Source: Cyanophora paradoxa (taxonomy: Eukaryota > Glaucocystophyceae > Cyanophorales > Cyanophoraceae). From it: a stretch of 64,000 bases of DNA. The notes under the pieces were generated by a model. The model made no database searches, was not told where the DNA came from, and saw nothing but the letters and a program-made list of their open reading frames with translations. The stretch is from contig QPMI01000416.1 in the NCBI GenBank assembly GCA_004431415.1, forward strand, positions 1 through 64,000. The letters are read 5' to 3'. Position 1 is the stretch's first letter. Every line of letters starts with the position of its first letter. The translations under genes were made by a program, and so were the position numbers. Below, piece after piece: positions 11,615 to 22,900 of the stretch.

Positions 11615-14216
11615 TTCAGGTCCAGGTCCGTCAGCAAAGGCGCGGCGCCGGGCAGCAGGGCGGCCGACAGCGTCCTGCAGGTCGCGCGGCGCGGGCGGAG
11701 GCGAGGCGCGGGGCGCGCTGGGGCTCGGCGGCGGATTCTCGTCAGGTCCAGGTCCGTCAGCGCGGGCGCGGCGCCGGGCAGCGGGCGGCCGACAGCGTCC
11801 TGCAGGTCTCGCGGCGCGGGCGGAGGCGAGGCGTTGGGCGCGCTGGGGCTCGGCGGCGGCTTCACTTGAGGTCCAGGTCCGGCAGCGCGGGCGCGGCGCC
11901 GGGCAGCTGGGCGGCCGACAGTGTTCTGCAGGTCGCGCGGTGCGGGCGGAGGCGAGACGGGCGGCATGCTGGGGCTCGGCGGCGGCTTCACTGCAGGTCC
12001 AGGTCCGTCAGCGCGGGCGCGGCGCCGGGCAGCGGGGCGGCCGACAGCGTCCTGCAGGTCACGCGGCGCGGGCGGAGGCGGACGGGCGGCGCGCTGGGGC
12101 CCGTCGGCGGCTTCACTTGAGGTCCAGGTCCGTCAGCACGGGCGCGACGCCGGGCAGCGGGGCGGCCGACAGCGTCCTGCAGGTCGCGTGGCGCGGGCGG
12201 AGGCGAGGCGCGGAGCGCGCTGGGGCCCGTCGGCGGCTTCTCTTCCGGTCCGGGTCCGGCAGCACGGGCGCGGTGCCGGGCAGCGGGGCGGCCGACAGCG
12301 TCCTGCAGGTCGCTCGGCGCGGGCGGAGGCGGACCACCGGCGCGCTGGGGCCCGTCGGCGGCTTCTCTTCCGGTCCGAGTCCGGCAGCGCGGGCGCGGCG
12401 CCGGGCAGTGGGGTGGCCGACAGCGTCCTGCAGGTCTTGCGGCGCGGGCGGAGGTGAAACAGGCGGCGAGCTGGGGCTCGGCGGCGGCTTCACTTCAGGT
12501 CCAGGTCCGTTAGCAAAGGCGCGGCGCCGGGCAGCTGGGCGGCCGACAGCGTCCTGCAGGTCGCGCGGGGCGGGCGGAGGCGAGACAGACGGCGCGCTGG
12601 GGCCTATCGGCGGCTTCTCGTCAGGTCCAGGTCCGTCAGTCCGGGCGCGGCGCCGGGCAGCAAGGCGGCCGACAGCGTCCTGCAGGTCTCGCGGCGCGGG
12701 CGGAGGCGAGGCGTTGGGCGCGCTGGGGTTCGGCGGCGGCGTCACTTGAGGTCCAGGTCCGGCAGCGCGGGCGCGGCGCCGGGCAGCGGGGCGGCCGACA
12801 GCGTCCTGCAGGTCGCGTGGCGCGGGCGGAGGCGAGGCGCGGAGCGCGCTGGGGCTCGGCGGCGGCTTCACTTGGGGTCCAGGTCCGGCAGCGCGGGCGC
12901 GGTGCCGGGCAGCGGGGCGGCCGACAGTGTTCTGCAGGTCGCGCGGTGCGGGCGGAGGCGAGACGGGCGGCACGCAGGGGCTCGGTGGCGGCTTCACTTG
13001 AGGTCCAGGTCCGTCAGCGCAAGCGTGGCGCCGGGCAGCGGGGCGGCCGACAGCGTCCTGCAGGTCACGCGGCGCGGGCGGAGGCGGGACGGGCGGCGCG
13101 CTGGGGTCCGTCGGCGGCTTCACTTGAGGTCCAGGTCCGTCAGCGCGGGCGCGGCGCCGGGCAGCTGGGCGGCCGACAGCGTCCTGCAGGTCGCGTGGCG
13201 CGGGCGGAGGCGAGGCGCGGAGCGCGTTGGGGCCGTCGGCGGCTTCTCTTCCGGGCCGGGTCCGGCAGCACGGGCGCGGTGCTGGGCAGCGGGCGGCCGA
13301 CAGCGTCCTGCAGGTCGCTCGGCGCGGGCGGAGGCGGGACCACCGGCGCGCTGGGGCCCGTCGGCGGCTTCTCTTCCGGTCCGGGTCCGGCAGCGCGGGC
13401 GCGGCGCCGGGCAGTGGGGCGGCCGACAGCGTCCTGCAGGTCGCTCGGCGCGGGCGGAGGTGAGACAGGCGGCGAGCTGGGGCTCGGCGGCGGCTTCACT
13501 TCAGGTCCAGGTCTGTCAGCGCGGGCGCGGCGCCGGGCAGCTGGGCGGCCGACAGCGTCCTGCAGGTCGCGCGGGGCGGGCGGAGGCGAGACAGACGGCG
13601 CGCTGGGGCCTATCGGCGGCTTCTCGTCAGGTCCAGGTCCGTCAGTCCGGGCGCGGCGCCGGGCAGCAAGGCGGCCGACAGCGTCCTGCAGGTCTCGCGG
13701 CGCGGGCGGAGGCGAGGCGTTGGGCGCGCTGGGGTTCGGCGGCGGCGTCACTTGAGGTCCAGGTCCGGCAGCGCGGGCGCGGCGCCGGGCAGCGGGGCGG
13801 CCGACAGCGTCCTGCAGGTCGCGTGGCGCGGGCGGAGGCGAGGCGTTGGGCGCGCTGGGGCTCGGCGGCGGCTTCACTTGAGGTCCAGGTCCGGCAGCGC
13901 GGGCGCGGCGCCGGGCAGCTGGGCGGCCGACAGTGTTCTGCAGGTCGCGCGGTGCGGGCGGAGGCGAGACGGGCGGCATGCTGGGGCTCGGCGGCGGCTT
14001 CACTGCAGGTCCAGGTCCGTCAGCGCGGGCGCGGCGCCGGGCAGCGGGGCGGCCGACAGCGTCCTGCAGGTCACGCGGCGCGGGCGGAGGCGGGACGGGC
14101 GGCGCGCTGGGGCCCGTCGGCGGCTTCACTTGAGGTCCAGGTCCGTCAGCACGGGCGCGACGCCGGGCAGCGGGGCGGCCGACAGCGTCCTGCAGGTCGC
14201 GTGGCGCGGGCGGAGG
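11395..14216 (-). repeat. Tandem array of about 126-bp units in the retroelement 5' region
   Basis: A GC-rich unit of 125-126 bp, with one 132-bp spacing near the left end, is repeated about 22 times. The core GCCGACAG recurs at 11531, 11663, 11788, 11914, 12040, 12165, 12291, 12416, 12542 and onward. On the minus strand each unit encodes about 42 residues containing D-L-Q-D-A-V-G-R-P and ending Pro-rich; the 125-bp copies shift the frame. A higher-order duplication is visible: 12.2-12.8 kb resembles 13.2-13.85 kb. The array feeds directly into the N-terminus of the endonuclease-RT frame. It ends abruptly at about 14216, where the composition changes. Confidence 0.9.
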
Positions 14217-14837
14217 CGGCCTTCATCGACGAGGGGCTCGAGAAGCTGCAGGACCCCTCGGCGAATAATCTGGACACTGTGCACGGCCGGCACGTGCTGG
14301 TGAACGATCTCGCGCAGCAGATCGACAACCTGAATAGCGCCGTCGCGGTGAGCCCGCGTGACCGTCTACTATCCGATCGATATTACACATGAGACCTCGG
14401 CAGGACTTCAACACGTATGTCTACGAAAGCGCATGCCCAGCTGGATTTTTAGCGACGAATTCCGCTCGTAAGTACTACGTGGACCAGAAAATGGACGACC
14501 TTGCGGACCATATGGGTTTCTTTGAACGCGAAGTCGAACACAAAGTGGACATGATGAACAAACAATTCGACGCCGAGGACAGCCTGGGTGCACCGGTGCG
14601 CCTAAGCACATCATGGCATACTTACGAATTCAAAACGTACCTCTGATGTCGCGCCGGCGCCTCAGGAGAATGCAGCTGTCGAGTACGACGACGAATGCGA
14701 CATTGACGCAGCGGACATCGCGGCCATCATGCAGCTGCAGCTTGCCTCTTTCAAAAAAGTTTCGACGACTGCGACGCGTAGCTATAGTCACGTTCACGCC
14801 GTAGTGTCGAATTTCGAGCCAACGGTACTCCGGTAGC
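14217..14837 (+). pseudogene. Host gene fragment with charged helical segments, truncated by the repeat array
   Basis: Immediately right of the repeat array a plus-strand segment reads A-F-I-D-E-G-L-E-K-L-Q ... H-V-L-V-N-D-L-A-Q-Q-I-D-N-L-N, followed by a GTGAGC donor near 14348. An acidic/helical segment (Y-Y-V-D-Q-K-M-D-D-L-A ... D-M-M-N-K-Q-F-D-A-E-D) lies at about 14475-14585. A third (E-N-A-A-V-E-Y-D-D-E-C-D ... I-M-Q-L-Q-L-A-S-F-K-K-V), in another frame, ends at a stop near 14836. Amino-acid use differs from the Pro/Arg-rich surroundings and suggests genuine coiled-coil exons. No 5' end is visible because the repeats begin there. The second-to-third join needs an intron or frameshift that I could not place. 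Function not recognised. Confidence 0.4.
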
Positions 14838-16915
14838 CGGCCATGTCACATTGATGGAATTGATCGATATTATTGCATTTTTTTGATCCTCAGTATATAA
14901 ACTAGTGGCCCGGCCGCGATTTTCGCGCCGGGGGTGCAAGGGGGACCCGGGAACCGGGATCTAATGAAAGAGTCCTAGTGGCACGATCCTCGATGAAGGT
15001 CCGCGCTCCTCCCCGCGGCCGCATGCCGATCGCGAGTCGTCACCGCGCAATCCCGCCCGGCGGCCGAGGTCCGCAAAATTGCGGTTCCAGAACTCGGCGC
15101 GCAGACCCGCGCGACTTCGAATTCGCCTCGCGATCCTCGATGAAGGTACGCGCTCGAGCTCCTCCCGGCCGGACGCTCGCCGGGGCCCGATTCCCGCCGA
15201 GGCCCGGCGGCCCGCGGCTGCCACGCCCTCGCTGCCTGCCTCGCCTCGCCCTCGTCTCGCCCTAGATCTCGCCTGCCTCGAGACCTGCAGCCCGGCGCGG
15301 CCGCGCTTCGAGCTCGAGATGCTTGGTCAAGGTTCGCGCTTATCCCAGCCGGCGGCCGCTCGCCGGCGTCCGATCGATATCCCCACGTGCACCCCGCCGG
15401 CGCCCCGTCCTTATAATTAGAGCCCCCGCCCCGCCCCGCCCCGCCTCGGCCTTAGCGTTCCCGCCCCGTCCCGCCCCGCCGGGCCGCCTCGGCCTTGGCT
15501 TAACGCCTCCTCTCACTCGAGCTCGATTGCGGCTTGCTGATGTTCTCCTCTTGTGCAGGCGCGTGCTTCGGATCGGATCGACAAGGCGGAATAGACCGTC
15601 GGACAAGTTAGCGATCGGTAGCGCTAGCGCAGTGCCGCAGTGCTATATTGGAAACGGGGTAGGGCCCCCGTTTTCGGAAACTCACAAAATGACGAGTCTG
15701 CTCATCTCCCGATCCAGCTCCGAGCTCTTGACCAAGTGTTAGTGCATGCATGAGAGCCCGGAATTCGTTGTCAGAACCCGGAAAGAGCAGAATGCAGCGC
15801 TGAAAAAAGGAGCGGACCCTTTCTGGAACTATCCCTTGCAGCGCCTGATCCTGTGGTCGTATAGGGGCCGGACCAAGTGCGTAAGAAAGCTCTTGCAATG
15901 TTCAGCAAAGCTTGCCATACATGCCAGTGCTCGGGAAGCAGCGCGTGGCGCGCTAGGCCGCATCAAGTACCCGATGTACCGGATGCCGAAAAAAAGAGCT
16001 CCTGCGAGTTTCAGGAGATTGCTGGGTACACTCGCACGATAAAGCCGGCAAGCTAGCCGACAGGCTTTCGCGCTGGCCAACTAGCTGAGCTCCGGCTAGC
16101 GGCTTGCTGGACTTCTGCGAGGCGCGTGGCGCCGGCGGTGCGGGCGCGGCGGCGGCGCCGACCGTCGGACCGGCGGCGCCGGCAGTGCAGGTGCGGCGCC
16201 GGCATGCATAGCCTAGTAGTATGATATGCGCATGCGCAGTGCAGCTGCACATGCACATGCGCATGCGTGCATGCGCATGCAGGCGCGGCGCCCGGCGGCC
16301 GGCACTGCAGCTGCAGCACTGCGGCAGACTCCGGCAGTACTAGTGCATGTGCATGCGCATGCGCAGAAGCGGCGCTGGGCCGGCCGCGGGCCCGCGCGCG
16401 TCCCGCGCTTTCCCTACTAGGCTACCCCGTTTCCAACCGGCGGCCGGCCCAGCCAGAGCCCGAGCAGAGGCCGCCGCGTGCTAGTATAGCTAGCGCAGCG
16501 TTTGCAATTGTACATGTACACTTGCATATGGGCAATGGATTTTGCATGCGCAATTGGAGAGCGCCGGCGCCGCGGCGCCGGCGCGCACGTGATGATGACA
16601 TATGCATCCAGGCCAGATCGAAAGATCTGTCACAGTGTACATGTGCGCGTCGACGGCCGCCGGGCGGTCCATATCTAGGCAGCCGTTGACGGCTGTCGTG
16701 TGCACGTACATTTGACGTTGACGGCAGCCGCGGCGCCGGCCGGCCGCGCGCACCGGCAGCGGCACCGCCGACGTCGCGATCTAAAGACGGCTGCCGGTTT
16801 CTAATTATCGTATACCCGCCCAGTGAGCTGCCCTGAGCGAGCGCTAGAGCCCGGCGGCGACTCGGCGATGCGTCCGTTGAACCTGTAGCGCTCCGCGAGC
16901 TCAGGAGGCAGCCGG
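14838..16915. other. Intergenic region without a convincing gene
   Basis: I see no supported gene here. Two or three diverged copies of a short motif beginning CCTCGATGAAGGT occur near 14988 and 15136. A somewhat less GC-rich patch at 15640-16040 is open on both strands but shows no recognisable protein. A stretch rich in alternating GC and GCATGC-type sequence follows. Confidence 0.5.
16212..16365. repeat. Alternating purine-pyrimidine CATGCGCATGC-rich tract
   Basis: The tract repeatedly alternates purine and pyrimidine (CATGCGCATGCGCAGTGCAG, GTGCATGCGCATGC, and again near 16345) and contains many overlapping palindromes. Such sequence can form Z-DNA or cruciforms. It lies about 550 bp upstream of the TIR gene start. 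No coding role is apparent. Confidence 0.55.
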
Positions 16916-19900
16916 ATGGGGTCCGGCCCGAGCTCGGCGCGCCCGAGCTCCAGCCCGAGCCAGGCCGCGCCTCGGTCCCAGTTGGAAGGGAGCGCACGCG
17001 CTCATGGTGATCCCGTCCCCGAGCAGCGCGTTGCCGGTGCCACGCGTACGGCGGCGGCCGACTCGGAGCTGAAGCGAGCCCGCGCGGACGTCGCCAAGCT
17101 CCAACAGCAGCTGCTGGAGACGAAGCAGCAGCTAGCCGATGTCCAGAAGCAGCTGGAGGAGTCCCGGAAGCGCGAGACGGCCGCGTTCGAGGCGGGGCGC
17201 CAAGCGGGCGAAGCGGCGACGGCGGAGCGCGCGCGCTTCGACGCATACGCCTCCTTCGCACGAGGAGACGCGGAGCAGGTGATGCAGTACGTGCGGCGGC
17301 TCCGCGCTGGCGGCCTTTCTGTCTGGTGCGGCTGGCGTCCGCGCTTGCGGCCTGCCCGTCCTCTGTTCGCCGCCGACGCGACGCCCTTCGCAGCGTGCCA
17401 AAGGATCGCCTGCCCGAGGGCGACGCCGCAAAGGAGCCGGAGGGCCCGCAGGCAAGTGGCAGCGCCACAGCCGACGGCGCTGGGCAGGGCTTGGTCTTCC
17501 CGCCACCGTCCAGCCGCTGACGCGCGGCGCAGGACGGGATGGCGCGATCGCGGGCATTCCTCTGTTTCCTCTCCGCGCGGTATCTCGCAAATGCAGAGTG
17601 CGCATGCCCTCCGAGCTCCGCCTCCCGAATCAAATTCGAATTTGATCCGGCTGGGGCGCCGCGGCAGCTGCGACGGCGAGTTCCGCAGGGCGCACGACGC
17701 GTTCCGCGGGGCCCGCTTCCCCGTTTTCATCGAGAACCCGAAGTCCCTTTCCCTCCCTTACGACTACACCATGATGCTCACCAGGTACCCCTTAGCCCCA
17801 TCCGCCGCCCCGTACCCCCCAGGAAGCCAACGCCGTACCCCCAGCGTGAACTGGACGGTCGCTGCGGACAGTGGCGAGGCGGCGGTCGCAGCCGCGTGCG
17901 AGGCGCTTCTCGCTGGCCTCCGCGCGGGCGGCGGCGCTGCCGCCGCGCCGGCTCCGCCGCCGGCGCCGGCGCCGCCCAGGCCAACGGATCCGGGCAGGAA
18001 CCAGAAACAGCGTCGGCGGCAGCGGCGGCGCCGTCAGCGGGGCCGGCGTCGGCGCCGCCGTCGCACCCTGCGACCGGGGTGGCGGAGGCGTCGGCGGGGG
18101 CCGAGCGGCTGCACGATGCCTTCGTCTCGTACGCCCACCGGGACGCCTCCGCCGTCATGGCCTACGTCGCCGGCCTCGAGCGCGCCGGCATCTCCGTCTG
18201 GTGCCCCGCCTCCCGTACCCGTACCCGTCCCATACCGTCCCGTACCCCCCTTCACTTCTTCCCCCAGGGTGGACCGGGAGCTGCTGGCGGGACGGCGCTG
18301 GATGGAGGACATCGCACGGGCCATGCAGGCGCGACCGCCGCCCTAGCTGTTATACCCCCTCCCCCCCCCCCCCCGCCCACCCGCGACCCCCCCTTCCCCC
18401 GCCCCGCCCCCTTCCCCCCCCCCCCAGATCTAATATGCCCCCTCCCTTCCTCTTCCCCGGCCCCCCGGCCACCACCCCCTCCCATCTCCTATGGACGAAT
18501 GCCGAAGACGAATAAGAGATCCCCCCCCCCCCTTCGCCCCTCACCTTCCCCCTACCCTCTCACTCCCCCCCCGCCCCCTCCCCTCCCGTATCCCTACTAA
18601 TGTACCCCGGCGCGGCCCCGCAGCGCTCGAGGACCTTCGTCTGCTTCCTCTCGCAGGCGAGCGCCAGCCCCCTCCGCCGCTCTCTTCTAGCTGTACCCCA
18701 AGAGCGCATGAGTTCCCGACTTGGCTGTACCCCCAAAACGCCGGGACGAAGCGGCCCCTGCGCGCGCTCCGCTCGGTCGCTCGCCTTTGCCCACTGACTG
18801 TCTTCATTCGCGCGCCCTCGTTCGCAGGCGTACGCCGAGTCGCAGAACTGCGACGACGAGTTCCAGTTCGGTGCGCGCGCTTCGAGCTCCAGCTAAAGAC
18901 TGTCTCTAGAACCTCCTGAATTCTAGCTCTGTTGATTCTTCCGCCTACTTTCCCTAACGTCGTGCCGCGGCCCGGCCGGCAGCGCACCACCAGCTTCGCT
19001 CGCCGAAGTTCCCCGTCTTCCTCGCCGACCCGGGGGCGATGCGGCTCCGCCCCGACCAGGAGATGATGCTCACCAGGTGCCCTTCCCCTCTTCTCCTCGC
19101 GTCCTTTCCTTCGCTTCTAAAGGGCGGGCGGGCAGCGCGCACCGGACCGTGCAGGCGAGCCAGCGCGCCTTTGGCTTCCCTTGCCGCTTTGGGGCCTGCT
19201 CGGCTCACCCCGCAGGGGGGAGCAGGCGGGGCCCTCGGAGGCGGCGGCCGAGCGCGCCTGCACCCAGGCGCCCCCCCTCTCCCCCACACTCGCCCTTGAG
19301 GCCTCTAAACCATCCGCGCGGCCCGGATTCGAACCGCAGCTCGTGGCGAAGATCCGAGCCGCCCTGGACGAGGTGCGCCCTGCGGCCGCCTAGGGTGGGC
19401 CGAGTTACGCTAGGATTCAAGCCAAGCTAATTATAAGTGCGCCCCGCGGCTGTCTAGGCTGGGCTGAGTCAAGCTAGGCCCCGCCCGCCCTGGATCCGAC
19501 CGGATCTCTAGGCCACGCTCAGCCAAGCGAGGCCAGGCGAGGCCCCGCCTAGGCAAGGCCAATCTGAACCCGGACCTGCCCTCCCCGGATCCGACCAGCT
19601 GAGCCAAGTAAGGCTTTGGCGAGGCTCTGACTCTTCGTGCTCGAGCAGGAACGGCGGCGGGCGGAGGAGGCGGCGGCGGCGCGGCGCATGGCGGCCCTCC
19701 CGCTCGCCGAGTTCGCGGCGGCGGCAGCGGCGGAGGCGGCGGCGGCGGCCGAGGCGGCCGTGGAGCGCGCGCGGGCCGAGGGCAAGCTCGTCGAGGTGCC
19801 TTGCCCCCTCCCCGCCGACCATCATGATCTAAGCATTAAGGGGCCCTCTCTTTCTTAGCCTAAGAGCCACCAAGTCGGTCTTGATCTTCTATCTATCTAC

Positions 19901-22900
19901 ATAACTCAAGATTACCTCTACCGATACCCGCTCTAAAGCTTTCAACGCGCCTTAGGTGGACCCGCTCTGTAGCCCACTACCGATATCCGTTCTAACGTTC
20001 TAAAGCTTACAACCCGCCGCGCCTTGTATTATGTGGACCCGCTAACAGATTACTACTATAGCTACCCAGCTACCTAGCTTCGCATCTCGCTCAAGCTCAA
20101 GCTCACTCTAACTAACTTCGCTCGCTCGCGCGCGGGCCTCAGGTGGACCCGCGGGGGGCGCCGCACGGGGTGGAGGGCGCGGCGGCGGCGCTCTGGCGGC
20201 ACGCGGCGCCGGGCCTGACCCTCCGCCTCGCCCCGGGGCGCCACGTGCTCGAGGAGGCCCTGCTCCTCGACCGTGACGTCACCCTCGTCGGCGGTGCTTC
20301 CATTCCCCCCCCCCCCCCCCCCCCCCCCCCCCACCCAACAACAACAATAACAACAATAACAAGAACGCGCCTCCGCCCGTCGCACATGCTTCTGCCCCCG
20401 CGCGCGCGACTGACGTCGGGCGGGGGCAGCGCCCGGGGCAGTCCTGGAGTGCGCGACCGGCAGCGTCATCCACTGCAAGGTCCGCCCGTTAAATATTAAT
20501 ATTCTGATAAGGTTCACCTTAAGCTTCTAAGCTTCTAAGCTTCTAAGGTTCACCCATTAAATAATCTTCTAAGGTCCACCCATAACATAAAGACAGCGTC
20601 GTCCATTGCGAGGTCGGCCCACTCTTGCTCTGCAAGCGGGAGGACCGGCACGCTCAGGACCGGAGGACTAATTCTCGACCGGAGGACTAATTCTCGAACT
20701 ATTAGAGAGCCGGGACTATCATCAACGACCGCGATCCGAGTGCTGATCCGCGCGCGCGGGCAGGGCCCCGGGGCGGTGCGGCTGCTGCGCCTCGCGCTGC
20801 GGGGCCGCTCGGAGGACGACCCCGCCCTCTACATCACCGCCGGCAGCCAGGCGAGCGCCGCTTCGATTCATTTCTTTGTTTGTTTGCGCCCTGGCCATGG
20901 ACTAACGCTTCTTGCTTGCTTTGGGCCTTCTTCTTTTTTTACGTCCTCCGCGCGCAGGCGCTGGTGGTCGGGTGCGACATTACGGGCTCCGAGAACGGCG
21001 TCGAGGTCCGTACCCCCCTCTCCCCCGCTCCCCCCCCCATCCCCCTCTCCTTCTTCCCCCTCTCCCCTCTTGAAGATGTCGATCGAACTGCCCTCTGCAC
21101 TCTTAGTTCCTTCTAGGGTGCTGCTGCTCCTGCTGCTCCGAGAACGAGCTTCGAGTTGCTCGCCTTTCGGCCCGCCCGCCCCCCCCCCCTTCCCCCAATT
21201 TCCCCCCTCCCCTTCCCCCAATTTCCCCCCTCCCATTCTAATCCCGTTCCCTCGAAGGTCCGGGACGCGGGGACGGCCCCCACCATCCGCCTCTGCACGG
21301 TCCGCCACCCGCCGCCGCCCGCCCCGCCCCTTTCCGCCCTCGTCCTCACCCCCCGCCCTGCGACTGCGGCCGCAGATCCGCGGCTGCGCGACGGGCGCCC
21401 TCTTCACCCGCGGCGCCAAGGGCCTCCTCGAGGCACGCGCCCGCACGCCAGCCCGCCCGCCAAATCCTTACGGAAGAGATAGCAAAATTCTCCGCTGCCG
21501 ACTCCACCGCTGCCCGCCCGCCCGCCAGCCAGCCAGCCAGCCAGATCTATACAGGACGGCTGATGCAGGGAAAGCTTGCGTGTGGTCTAATTCATTATAA
21601 GGACCGCAAGATGGGGACAGCTATCGTACATTTATTACAAGATTTCCTTCGCCGACTTCGCTGACTTCGCCGCTTCGCTGACTCTGCCGCGCCCGGTCCG
21701 CGCGCGCGCAGGCGTGCGAGCTGGGGGAGATCGCCGGCCCGGCAGTGGCCGCCACGATGGGCGGCGACCCGGCCGTCCTCTCCAACCGCATCCGCGACCA
21801 GGCGAGATAATCCAGAGACGTGAAGTCAAATAAGACTAAGATCTAGCTCCAAAAATTATAAATATGACACCCAAAATCTAGTCCAATAGACTCCTCAGCC
21901 TCTACACCGGGCCTCTAGATCTAATTCTCTAATTTGTCTTAGCCCGTCTAGATCTAGATCTACGCCCCGCCGCTTCCCCTCGTCCTCGTTCCGCTCAGTA
22001 ACTGAGCTTACCCTCGTTCTCGTTCCGCGTTGCACCCTGATCATGAGCTTTGCCCCGCTCAGGTGCAGTGCATCGTCGTGGCTAAGGGCGAGGGGGAGGC
22101 AGGGCACGGCAAGGGGCTGGTGCGCTTGCTCGGTCTAGCGGGTCCTGTCATTAGGCTCCTATCAACTTCTATCTTTCGTCTAGGCAACTTAAGCTTCAAC
22201 TTGAGCTCGGGCTGGGTTGGGGTGCCGATGCTGGGCTCGTGCGCGCAGATCTGCCACAACGTGTTTGAGCGCGTCTCCTCCGCCGCGGGCGGCGCCGGCG
22301 CCGACTCCGGTGTTGCTGTCGACCCGGGCTGCAGGTCCGCCGTCCCTCGCAGTCCTCGTGGCTTGAGGAGGGGCGGGCCGGGCCAGGCGGGGCCGCTGCC
22401 TGCCCCGCCGCGGCCCTTCCCTGCCCGCCCCGCTGACGTTGACGCCGGGACCCGGGCGCAGCCCCGTGGTCGAAGGGAACGAGGCGCGGGGGGCGGCGGA
22501 GGGTCCCGCGGCGCCCCCGCAGCTGCGGCGCGTCACGGCCGGCAGGGCCGAGCGCCTCGTCGAGGTACGCGCTGCATGGCCGAGTTTGCCGATGAAATGA
22601 AAGCTTCAAATTCTTTTCAAACCGAACCTGATATTCCAGCTGTCTTTATCGAGCCTCTGTTGATTATTAGCCTTTACATGAACCTTAGCAGCATAAGATC
22701 TTACATCATTAGCTCCCTTGCCCTCCTGTTTTCAATTAGCTCCTGACTCGCTCGTTCCTGGCTCGTAGGCGCTGCGGCTGGCGCACGAGGACGCGAAGGC
22801 GGCGCTGGAGGCGGCGGGGGCGGACCCCGCCGCGCGCCGCGCCGCCTCCGACTGGCTCGACCTGCTCAGGGAGGCGCGCCCGCCCGGCCCGCGCCTGAAC

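Larger units (their letters stand above)
1..14216 (-). mobile_element. Decayed non-LTR retrotransposon, 3' end cut by window
   Basis: Minus-strand pieces of one retroelement follow each other in the expected order: a repeat-encoded Pro-rich N-terminus (14216-11400), an apurinic-type endonuclease and reverse transcriptase (11614-7184), a thumb/connection region (7183-6464, with related coding sense continuing to about 6011), an RNase H (about 5950-5050) and a C-terminal zinc-knuckle-like domain (about 1130-402). No LTRs are seen, and the endonuclease-RT-RNase H order is that of non-LTR (LINE) elements. Between 5050 and 1130 the minus strand stays Pro-rich and semi-open in shifting frames, but I recognise no domain there. 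The copy is broken by one in-frame TGA and several frameshifts, so it is probably inactive. The 3' end, and any poly(A) or target-site duplication, lies outside the window. Confidence 0.8.

Noticed and set aside
12746-14392. 548-codon plus-strand ORF through the tandem repeats
   Set aside because: Open only because the 126-bp GC-rich unit lacks stops in several frames. The opposite strand continues into the reverse transcriptase.
15746-16042. 98-codon ORF as a host gene
   Set aside because: Open on both strands, no recognisable domain, no splice support.
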